In this document: piece after piece, positions 9,712 to 21,700 of the stretch
Layout: each line of letters starts with the position of its first letter
Numbering within the stretch: the first letter of the stretch is position 1
Assembly (NCBI GenBank): GCA_027487585.1
Contig: JAIYDH010000153.1
Span: forward strand, 1 to 48,899
Source: Rubrivivax sp.
GTDB lineage: Bacteria; Pseudomonadota; Gammaproteobacteria; Burkholderiales; Burkholderiaceae_C
DNA: 48,899 nucleotides
Direction of reading: 5' to 3'
Made by a program: the position numbers and the translations under genes
Notes under the pieces: model-generated
Database searches by the model: none
Seen by the model: only the letters and a program-made list of their open reading frames with translations
What the model was told of the DNA's origin: nothing

Positions 9712-12700
9712 ATGTCAAGCGCCTCGCCCCAGATCCTCTCCGCCTTCTCCGGTGCCGTCAGCCTGCCCGTGCCCCGGGCCGCCATCGTCAAGGTGGCCGT
9801 CGCCGGCATCGACCTGGTGCTCACCACCGCCGACGGCAAGGCCTGGGTGCTGCAAGGGGCCGCGCTGCGGGTGGCTGCCGAGCCAGGCTTCCGCATCCAG
9901 CTCGGTGACGGCGCTCTGGACGGCCAGACCCTGCTGGCCGAGGCCGGCAAGGTCGAGTTCTCTGACGCCGTCTCGCGCAGTGTGCAAAAGGACGCACCGC
10001 CCGATGTCGAGCGCCGCGAGCGACAGCCCGACGTCGCCGCCGACGAGGCGCCCAGCCGTCCGCCAGCACCCTCGGGGATGGTCGCCACCAGCCTGGGTGC
10101 CGAGCTCACTGGCGAAGCGTCGATGGCGGCGCCCGAGCGCCCGGTGACCATCGTCACCGTGGGCAACGGTGACTTCAAGCAGCCGCCCACGCCCACGGCG
10201 GGCACGCCGTCGCCGCCGGTCGCGCCGCCGGCGCCGCCCGAGCCGGAACGGCTGAGCGTGCGGGCGTCGATGGTCAACGTGGTCGACCAGCAGAAGAGCG
10301 ACAACCCGGGCGGTGGTCAGAACATCGTCGGCGGCGGCGGCACGGCGCAGTCGGCCAACGACCGATCGTCGATCATGCAGGTGCGCTCCGAGCTGATCGA
10401 GGGCACGGCGGGCGACGATCAGATCCGGGGCGACGGCGCCGGCGGCATGGGCAACGGCTGGGCGCGCTGGATCGAGATCGACACCAGCGGCCGCGGCGAG
10501 GTCAACGTCCGCGGCATCACGTTGACCGGCCTGCCCAGCGGTTACGAGATCGTTGGCGCCAAGCGCGTCGGCACCGGCTGGCAGCTCGACTTGCCCGACG
10601 ACCCCACCGCCGCGACTTCGGTGCGTGCAATGGTGCGCTATGCCGTGGCCGCCGACGGCAGCCACTCGCCGCAGGAGTTCATGCTCGGCGTCAAGGTCCT
10701 GGGCGTCCTCAACGGCGAGCCGATCGATACCCTGCTGCAGGTGCCGGTGATGGTGCGCGACGTGCGCTCGGCCGCCGACATGGACTACACCGACGCCCAG
10801 GGCCGAGCCGGCCTGGTGCTCCCCGCTTTTGGCCTGGGCGACGACATCCGTGCCGGTGCGGGCAACGACACCATCGAAGGGCTGGTCGGTCACGACCGCA
10901 TCGATGGCGGCGCTGGCAACGACGTGCTCGACGGCGGCCGGGGCGACGACACCCTCATCGGTGGCGCCGGGGCCGACCGGCTGCTCGGCGGCACCGGGCG
11001 CGACACCGCCAGCTACGCGGGCTCGGCCGCCGGGGTGACGGTCGATCTGGCCGATGGCAGCGCCTCAGGCGGCGACGCTGCGGGCGACACCTTCGACAGC
11101 ATCGAAGACCTGACCGGCACCGACCAGGCCGACGTGCTGCGTGGCAACGCCACCTCGAATCGCATCGACGGCGGCGCAGGCGACGACCTGCTCGAAGGCC
11201 GCAGCGGCGCCGACGAGCTGATCGGCGGCAGCGGGCGCGACACCGCCACCTATGCGGGCTCGGCCACGGCTGTGCGCGTGAACCTGGCCGACGGCGTGGG
11301 CCAGGGCGGCGAGGCCGAGGGCGACCGCCTGAGTTCGATCGAAAACCTGATCGGCTCGGCGCACGCCGACCACCTGGTGGGCAGTGCCGGCAACAACGCC
11401 CTCACCGGCGGGGCCGGTGACGATCTGCTCGATGGCGGTGCGGGCGCCGACCAGTTGATCGGCGGCACCGGCGTCGACACCGTGGACTACACGGCCTCCA
11501 AGCAGGGCGTGCAGGTGAGCCTGGGTACGGGCCAGGGCTTGTCGGGCGACGCCCAGGGCGACCGGCTGCAGGACGTGGAGAACCTGCGCGGGTCCGATCA
11601 CGATGACGAACTCACCGGCAACAGCGGTGTCAACCGGCTCGAAAGCGGCAGCGGTGACGACACGCTCGAAGGCGCCGGCGGCGCTGACGAACTGCGCGGT
11701 GGTGACGGCCGCGACACGGCCAGCTACGTGGGTGCCGAGACTGGCGTGCGCGCGAGCCTGGTCCAGGCCGAGGGGAACACCGGCGACGCGGCCGGCGACA
11801 CCTACGACAGCATCGAAAACCTGGAGGGCTCGGAGTTCGACGACGTGCTCGAGGGCAATGCCGGCGACAACCTGATCGTGGGCAACCCGGGCGACGACGT
11901 GTTGCAAGCCGGTGCCGGCGACGACACGCTGGCCGGCGGCGCGGGCGCCGACGTGCTGGACGGCGGCGACGGCTTCGACATCGTCTCCTACGCCGCGGCC
12001 TCACAGGCGGTGCGGGTGGACCTGTCGAACACGGTGGCGTCTCAGGGGGGTGACGCCACAGGCGACCGCTTCGTGCGCGTCGAGGCGCTGCAGGGCACCC
12101 GATTCGCCGACCGGCTGGGTGGCGACGCGGCCGACAACGTGCTGGACGGCGGCAAGGGTGCCGACACGCTGGCCGGCGGCGCCGGCGCCGACATGCTGAT
12201 CGGTGGCGACGGCTCGGACACGGCCGACTACAGCAGCAGCACGGTGGGCGTGCAGATCGACCTGGCGGCCAACACCGCCAGCGGCGGTGACGCCACGGGC
12301 GACAAGATGGAGTCCATCGAAAACCTCAGCGGCGGCAGCGCCGACGACCGCCTGAGCGGCGACGCCAGCAACAACCGGCTGAGCGGCAACGGCGGCAATG
12401 ACCTGTTGCTCGGCGGCTCCGGCAGCGACACCCTGGACGGCGGCGACGGCGACGACCGGCTTGAGGGCGGCAGCGGCGCCGACGTGCTGACCGGCGGCGC
12501 GGGGGCCGACACCGCCGACTACCGCCGCTCGTCGGCGGGTGTGACGGTGGATCTGCAGACCGGCATCGGTCTCGGCGGCGACGCCGAGGGCGACCGCTTG
12601 GCTGGCATGGAACACGTCGAGGGCAGCGAGCTTGGCGACCGCTTGTTCGGCGACGCGCAGGACAACCGGCTGTCGGGCTTCGACGGTGACGACGTGCTCG

Positions 12701-15700
12701 AGGGCCGGGGCGGGGCCGACGTCCTGTCCGGTGGCGCGGGCATCGACACCGCGAGCTACGCCAGCGCTGCGGCCGGCGTGGCCGCCAGCCTGGCGGCGGG
12801 AACCGGCACCATGGGCGAGGCCGCCGGCGACCAACTCGACGGCGTCGAGAACCTCACCGGCTCGGCCTGGGACGACCAGCTGACGGGCGACCAGAACGCC
12901 AACGAGCTGGCCGGCGGGGCCGGCGACGACACGCTGGTGGGCGGCGCCGGCGCCGACCGGCTGCTGGGCGGCGCCGGCCGCGACACCGCCGATTACGCGG
13001 CCTCCAACGCGGGTGTGCAGGTCAGCCTGCGCAGCGGGCAGGGCCTGGGCGGCGATGCCGAGGGCGACTTGCTGGACAGCATCGAGAACCTCGTGGGCTC
13101 GGGCCAGGGCGACACGCTGGAGGGTGGCGACAGCGACAACCGCCTCGATGGCGGCGCGGGCAACGACCTGCTGCGGGGCGGCCGCGGCGCCGACGAGCTG
13201 ATCGGTGGCGCCGGTATGGACACTGCCAGCTACGCCGGCGCCGATGGGGGTGTGGTCGCCAGCCTGGCGCAGCCCGGTTTCAACGCCGGCGACGCTGCAG
13301 GCGACAGCTACGACAGCATCGAGAACCTGATCGGGACGGGGTTCGACGACGCGCTCACCGGCGACGCCAACGGCAACCGGCTGGAGGGCGGCGACGGCAA
13401 CGACACGATGACGGGTGGCGAGGGCGCAGACACCCTGGTGGGTGGCAGCGGCATCGACACGGCGTCTTACGCTGGCGCCGTGACGGGGGTGGCCGCCAGC
13501 CTCGCGCAGCCCGACACCAACGGCGGCGAGGCCGCGGGAGACGCCTACGAGGGCGTGGAGAACCTGATCGGCTCGGCCTTTGCCGACGTGCTGACGGGCC
13601 AGTCGGGCGCCAACCGCCTGGACGGCGGCATCGGCGCCGACACGCTCAGCGGCGGCGCAGGCGCCGACACGCTGGTGGGCGGCGAGGGCAACGACACCGC
13701 AAGCTATGCCGCCTCGGCGGTGGCGGTGTCGGTGAACCTGACCACCGGCCGCGGCACGGGCGGCGACGCCCAGGGCGACGCGTTGTCGGGCATCGAGAAC
13801 CTCATCGGCTCGGCCCATGACGACCTGCTCACGGGCAGTGCCGCAGCCAACCGCATCGAAGCTGGCGAGGGCAACGACCAGATCGACGGCGGCGCGGGTG
13901 CCGATACGCTGATCGGCGGCGCCGGTGACGACCGCTACGTCGTCGACAGCGCCTCGGACCTGGTGGTCGAGGCGGCAGGCGAGGGCGTCGACACGGTGCG
14001 CGCATCGGTGACGCATGCGCTCGGCTCTCACCTTGAGAACCTGGTTCTCACCGGGGTGTCTGACACCGACGGCACCGGCAACAACCTGGACAACGAGATC
14101 ACGGGCAACGCCGGCTCCAACCGCATCGACGGCGGCCTGGGGGCCGACACCATGAGCGGCGGCAGCGGCGACGACACCTACCTCGTCGACCAGGCCGGGG
14201 ATCTTGTGGCGGAGGAGCCAGGCGCCGGCGACGACACGGTGCTCGCCGCCATCTCGTACCGGCTGACGGACCAGGTCGAGAACCTGGTGCTCACCGGCGC
14301 GGCGCTCACCGGCACCGGCAACGACCTCGACAACCGCATCACCGGCAACGACGCCAACAACCTGCTCGACGGCAGCGCGGGCGCCGACACGATGGCCGGC
14401 GGCGCCGGCGACGACATCTACCTGCTGGACGACGCGGGCGATGTCGTGGTCGAACTGCAGGGCAACGGCAACGACCTCGTGCGCTCCCGCGCGGGCACCA
14501 CACTCTCGGCCAACGTCGAGCGGCTGGAGTTGACGGGCACGGCCAACGTCAATGGCACCGGCAACTCGCTGGCCAACAGCATCACCGGCAACAGCGGCGC
14601 CAACGTGCTCGACGGTGCCGCCGGTGCCGACACGATGATCGGTGGCGGCGGCGACGACACCTACGTCGTCAACGACGCGGACGACGTCGTGCGGGAGAAC
14701 GCGGGCGAGGGAGCCGATCTGGTGCGTGCGTCGATCTCGTACCAGCTGGGCGCCGAGGTCGAAAACCTGCAGTTCGTGGGCGAGGCCGACCTCGACGGCA
14801 CCGGCAACGGGCTGGACAACAAGCTCACCGGCAACGACGGCGCCAACCGGCTTGATGGCGGCGCCGGCGCCGACACCATGGCCGGCGGTGTCGGCAACGA
14901 CACCTACCTTGTCGACAACGCCGGCGACGTGGTCGTCGAGGCCGCGGGCGAGGGCCGCGACAGCGTGCAGTCGCGGGTGAGCCACGTGCTGGCCGACCAC
15001 GTCGAAGACCTCGTGCTGCTGGGCACGGGCAACCTGGCAGGCATCGGCAACACGCTCGACAACGAGATCGCCGGCAACGACGGCAACAACACCCTGGACG
15101 GCGGTGGCGGCACCGACACGCTGACCGGTGGCCTGGGCGACGACACCTACGTGGTGGACCGCGCGAGCGACGTGATCGTGGAGGCGGCGGGCGAGGGCAT
15201 CGACACGCTGCGTTCGTCGGTCAGCTGGACGCTGGGCGCTACCCTGGAGCACCTCGTCCTGACCGGCAACGCCAACACCTCAGGCACGGGCAACGCGTTC
15301 AACAACCTGATCACCGGCAACAACGGCAACAACCTGCTGGACGGCGGCGCCGGGGCCGACACCATGGCCGGCGGCGCCGGCGACGACACCTACCTCGTCG
15401 ACAACGCAGGGGACGAGGTGGTCGAGCAGTCCGGCCAGGGCATCGACACCGTGCGTGCGGCCTTCAGCATGAGCTTGGCGGCCAACGTCGAGAACCTCGA
15501 GCTGCAGGGCAGCGGCAACCTCAGCGGCACCGGCAACGCCGGGGCCAACCGCATCACCGGCAACTCGGGCAACAACACCCTGGACGGCGGCTCCGGCGCC
15601 GACACGCTGATCGGTGGTTCGGGTGACGACACCTACCTCGTGTCCGACACGCTGGCCGAGATCGTGGAGTTCTCCGGCGGCGGCAACGACCGCGTGCAGT

Positions 15701-18700
15701 CTTCGGTGAGCTACACGCTCAGTGCCGAGATCGAGCGGCTCACGCTCATTGGCTCCGACCACATCGACGGCACCGGCAACGAACTCGACAACGAGATCAT
15801 CGGCAACGGCGGTGCCAACGTGCTGGACGGCGACGCTGGCGCCGACACCCTGACCGGCGGCGACGGCGACGATGTGTACGTCATCGACAGCGACGACGAC
15901 GTGATCGTCGAGCAGGACGGCCGCGGCCGCGACACCGTGCGCGCCTCGTTCACCTACACGCTGTCGGGCAGCCTCGAAAACCTCGAGCTCACGGGCGACG
16001 CCTCGATCAACGGCACCGGCTCGGCCCTGGACAACCACCTGCGTGGCAACGCCGGCGACAACGTGCTTGACGGTGCCGTGGGCGCCGACACGATGGCCGG
16101 CGGCGGCGGCAACGACACCTATTGGGTCGACAACGCCAGCGATGTGGTCGTCGAGGCCTCCGGTGCGGGCATCGATACCGTGAACGCGGTCGTCAGCTAC
16201 TCGATGTCGAGCGCCAACCATGTCGAGAACCTCCGGTTGATCGGCCCGAACGCCATCGCCGGCACCGGCAACAACGGGGCCAACCAGTTGACCGGCAACG
16301 CCGAGAACAACTTGCTCGACGGCCGCGGTGGCGCCGACACGATGGAAGGCGGCGCAGGCGACGACACCTACGGGGTCGACGACACCGGCGACCTGATCAA
16401 CGAGCTGCCTGGCGAGGGCAACGACACCGTGCGCTCGAGCATCAGCTACGTGCTGGGAGAGCAGCTCGAGAACCTGGTGCTGATCGGCACCGACAGCGTC
16501 AACGCCACCGGCAACGCGGGCGCCAACCTGATCGTGGGCAACGGCGCCAACAACGTGCTCGACGGCGGCGGCGGCGCCGACACGCTGGACGGCGGCCAGG
16601 GCAGCGACACCTTCGTGCTGCGCGACGCTGCCTTTACCAGCCTGGCCGGTGGCACCGGCTACGACACGCTGGCCATCGACGGCTCGAGGATCAACACGCT
16701 GCAGACGCTGGTGGGCAAGGTCACCGGCATCGAGAGCGTGGACCTGCGTGGCGGATCGGTCAACTCGTTTGCGATCACCGCGGCGCAGCTGTCAGCCCCG
16801 GGCTTGCTCGGCAGCGAGGCGAACAACCGGCTCGAGGTGCGGGGCGACGAGGCCGAGGGCACCTTGCGCGATGTGCTGTTCCTGCGCAGCGGCGACTTCA
16901 CCGGCGTGCTCAACCCCGGCAGCGCCACCGTCGTGCCACTCAGCGACGGTACGGCCGGGCGCCTGTTCGCGTCCAGCACGCCGGGTGGCGCCGGCGTCGT
17001 GGTGGACAACACCACGATCGTGCTGCCGGACTCGGCGGACCTGGAAATGAATTGGGGCGTCAACTTCACCAACCCCGGCATGCTGCCCGGCAACGGCCTG
17101 TTCACCTGGCTCGATGCCAGCGACATGGACGGCGACGGCGTCTCCGAAGGCGCGGGCGAGGCCGTCCTTGGCGCTGGCAGCACGGTGACCCAGTGGGTGG
17201 ACCGCACCGGCCTGAACACCATGTCCAGCGCCAACGTCAACTTCGGCGCGACGGGCCAGCCCACCTGGGTGGCCACCGGAGCCGGCGGCCTGCCCACCGT
17301 CCGCTTCGACGGCAACGACTACATGGGCTCCACCCTCAGCTTCGGCAACACCTACACCGTGTTCGCGGTGGGACAGATGGCGGGCACGCAGAACGGCCGA
17401 CTGGTGTCGTCGGGCACGGAGAACTGGATCATGGGTTGGCACAACGGCACGCAGGACCGCTTCCACCCGGGCGGATGGGTGACGCCGGCCGCGCCGGCCG
17501 TGGTGGCCAACCAGGTCAAGCTGTACACCGCCACCGCCTCGGGCAGCGGCTCGGCGCTGTACAGCGACGGCGCGCTGGTGGCCTCGTCCACGTGGGGCGG
17601 CGGCAGCCTGGGCAACCTGGCGCTGGGTGGTTGGGGCGGCGGCGGCGAGCTGAGCCGCGGCGACGTGTCGGAGGTGATCGTCTACAACCGGGCGCTGACC
17701 GAGGTCGAGCGCCAGCAGGTGGAGCAGTACCTGCGCACGAAGTGGCTGGGCGCGCCACCCGCAGCCACCGACCCCGGGCTGGGCGTCCTGGCGTTCGACC
17801 CCACCTGGGCCCAGGCGCCGGTGAGGTTCGGCGACCAGTCCGGCCCGGCGGCCGATGCGCTGGCGGCTGACTACGGCACCGCGCCGGAGCGCGGGGCCGG
17901 CCGCATCGACACCGTGCTGCTGGGCGGCCAGGGCAACGACACGCTCACCGGCGGCAGCCGCAACGACGCCCTGTTTGGCGGCGCCGGCAATGACCGCCTC
18001 GTCGGCGGCGCCGGCACCAACTATCTGGCCGGCGGCACGGGCGACGACACCTACGTCGTGACCAGCGACACCGACTACGTGTTCGAGGCCGCTGGCGCCG
18101 GCACCGACACCGTGGAGTCGTCGGTCAGCTTCGTGCTGATGCCCCAGATCGAGCGGCTGGTGCTGACGGGCTCGGCCTCGATCAACGGCACCGGCAACGA
18201 CCTGGACAACCTCATCACCGGCAACGCCGGCAACAACACGCTGAGGGGCGGCCGCGGAAACGACACACTCATCGGCAACGCCGGCAACGACTGGCTCGAC
18301 GGCGGCGTGGGCGCCGACTCGATGACCGGCGGCGCGGGCGACGACACCTACGTGATCGACAACGCGGGCGACGCCGTCGTCGAGGTGGCCGGCGGTGGCA
18401 ACGACACGGTGCGCGTGAACAGCAGCTTCAACCTCGGGCTGAGCGCCGAGATCGAAAACGTCGTCATCACCTCGACCACCGCGGTCACCGCCACCGGCAG
18501 CGCCGGCAACAACGCGATCACGGTCGCGCGCTTCGCCACTGGCGTCAGCCACACCCTGGTGGGCGGCGCCGGCGACGACACGTACACCCTGCAGACCGAC
18601 TCGTTGACCGGCCGCACCAACATCGACCACGTGCTGGTCGAGCAGGCCGGCGGTGGCAACGACACCATCGTGCTGCATGGCGACACCGGCACGGCGCGCA

Positions 18701-21700
18701 CCTACGTGCTGCCGACGAACTTCGAAAACCTGAATCTCTACGAGACCTGGAACCTCAGCGGCACCGGCGACGCCGGCCCCAACCGCTTGGTGGGCTCGAA
18801 CCGCTGGTGGGCCTACAACAGCAACTGGACCACGCTGACCGGCGGCGGAGGCAACGACACCTACCAGCTCAACAGCCCCAACACGCGCATCGTCGAGCTT
18901 GCGGGCGGCGGCATCGACACGGTCGAGGTCAACGAACGCATGGACGGCTACGTGCTGCCGGAGCACCTGGAGAACCTGACGATCGTCTCGGCGGGCAACC
19001 AGAAAGGTGTCGGCAACTCGGTGGCCAACGTGCTCACGGGCAACGGGGGCGACAACTGGCTCGACGGCCGTGGCGGCAATGACACGATGGCCGGCGGCGC
19101 CGGCAACGACACCTATGTGGTCGACAGCGTGGACGACGTGGTCACCGAGGCGGCCAACGCCGGCTTCGACACCATCCGCACCGCGTTCACCGACGTCAGC
19201 CTGGCGACGCGGGCGAACGTGGAGGGTCTTGCGTTCACCGGGACTGGCCCCAACAACGGCGTGGGCAACACCCTCGGCAACCGCCTCGAAGGCAACGTGG
19301 GCAACGACACGTTGTCGGGCGGCGCCGGCGCCGACACGCTGGTGGGCGGCCGCGGCGCCGACTCACTGGACGGCGGCGACGGCGACGATGTGCTGGTGTC
19401 GGAGACGGTGTCCACCGCCACCGGCGTCACGGCCGGACTGCGCTCGCAGTTCTTCCCGAGCGGCGCGAGCGTGCCGGTGCTCGAGAGCATCGAGACCAGC
19501 CTGAACCGCAACTGGGGCAGCGGCAGCCCGGGCCCGGGCGTGCCGGCGGACAACTGGACCATGCGCCTCACGGGCCAGATCGAGATCACCGCGTCGGGCT
19601 GGTACCGCTTCAAGCTCGACAACGACGACGACGCCCACCTGTGGCTGGACGGCGTGCTCGTGGCGCGCAGCCGCACGAGCAGCACCACCGACCCGATCTG
19701 GATCGAAGCCGGCTCGGTACCGCTGCGCGTCGAATTCGGGGAGGGTGGCGGCAACGCCTCGATGCGCGTGCAGTGGCAGCCGCCCAGCGCTGCCGGCTTC
19801 AGCGACATCCCGGGCGCACTGCTGAGCCATGGCAGCGCCGTGGTGGCGCCCGATGCCGTGGGTGACGTGATGAGCGGCGGCGCCGGCAACGACCGTCTGG
19901 AGGGCGGCGCCGGTGTGGACACGATGACTGGCGGTGCCGGCAACGATGTCTACGTCGTGCGCAACGCCGGTGATGTGATCGTCGAGTCGGCCGGCGGCGG
20001 CACCGACACGGTCGAGAGCGAGTTGAGCTACTCGATCGTTGGTACCGAGCTCGAGAACGTGCGGCTGATGGGCACCGTGGCGATCAACGCCACCGGCAAT
20101 GACGCCGCCAACCAGCTGACCGGCAACCAGGCCGCCAACGTGCTGGACGGCGGCGCCGGCAACGACACGCTGTTGGGCATGGGCGGTGTCGACCGCCTGG
20201 AAGGCGGCGCCGGCAACGACCGCCTGCAGGCGGCCGGCGGCAGCACGCTGAACGGTGGCGACGGCGACGATGTGCTGACGGTGCTGGACGCGTGGACGCC
20301 CGCGCAACTGCCCGGCCTGGCGCTGTGGCTCGACGCGGCCGACCTGGACGGCGACGGTGTGCAGGAGGGCGCGGCCGAGAGCGGCCTGAACGGCAGCGCG
20401 GTGGCCAGCTGGGCCGACAAGAGCGGCCTTGGCCGCCACGCGGTGCAGAGCACCGTCGCCTGGCAGCCCGCCTACGTGCAGGGCGGCCTGAACGGCCTGC
20501 CGACGATCCGTTACGACGGCGCCGACGACGGCCTGCGTGTGGCCAACATCCCCACGATGACCGGCAACACGAACAGCCTGTTCTGGGTGCAGCGCACCAC
20601 GGACAGCAACTACATGCCGATCATGGCCAACTCGTCCACCAACGCCAACAATGGCGGCTGGATCCTGATCGTCAACCCCGGCGACGGCCGCACCGACCTG
20701 ACGGGCTACGGCAACTCGCATTCGACGGCGTCCTACTGGGCCAACGGCGTGCAACCGGGCTGGACCAACGCCGGCTCGGCCTGGAACACGCTGAACGGCA
20801 ACACCTCGGTGGTGGGTGTGGTCAACCAGCCGTTCAACTGGAACGGCTCGCTGCTGACCAGCGGTTACGGCAGCAGCTGGAGCTTTGGCGGCGACATCCC
20901 GGAGATCGTGGTGACGAGCAGCACGCTGTCGACCACTGACCGGCAGCTGCTCGAGGGCTATCTGGCCTGGAAGTGGGGCGGGCAGGGGCTGCTGGCGGCC
21001 GACCACCCGTACCGCACCGCGTCGCCCAGCTTCGCAGGCTCGGGCGCGGGCGCCCTGCTGAACGGGGGCGCGGGCGCCGACACGCTGACGGGCGGGCTCA
21101 ACGCCGACACGCTGGACGGCGGCACGGGCGCTGACTCGATGACGGGCGGCGCTGGCGACGACATCTACGTGGTGGACAACGCGGCCGACGTGGTGGTGGA
21201 GCTCGAAGGCGGCGGCATCGACACGGTGCGCTCCAGCCTCAGCCTGACACTCGGCGCGTTCCAGGAGCGGCTCGAGCTGCAGGGCAGCGCCGATCTCACC
21301 GGCACCGGCAATGCGCTGGACAACGCCCTCATCGGCAACGCCGGAACCAACCGCCTGGCCGGCGGCGCGGGCAACGACACGCTGGACGGCGGGCTCGGTG
21401 CCGACACGCTGGAAGGTGGCACGGGCAACGACACCTACGTCGTGGCCGACGGCGGCGACTCGGTGGTCGAGACGGCGGAGGCCGGCACCGACCTCGTGCT
21501 CGCGAGCATCAGCCACGCCCTGGCGGCCCAGGTCGAGAACCTGACGCTCACCGGCACCGCGGCCAACGGCATTGGCAACGAACTCGCCAACCTCATCGTC
21601 GGCAACGACTCGGCCAACCAGCTGGTCGGTGCGGACGGCGCCGACACGCTGCAGGGCGGTGCTGGCGTCGACACCCTGTTGGGCGGCGAGGGTGACGATG

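Noticed and set aside
9712..10320. LapA/LapG-type retention module at the RTX N-terminus
   Set aside because: No TAAG/PAAG-type dialanine site in the first 200 residues and no LapG-like gene in the window; the N-terminus looks more like a BapA prefix.
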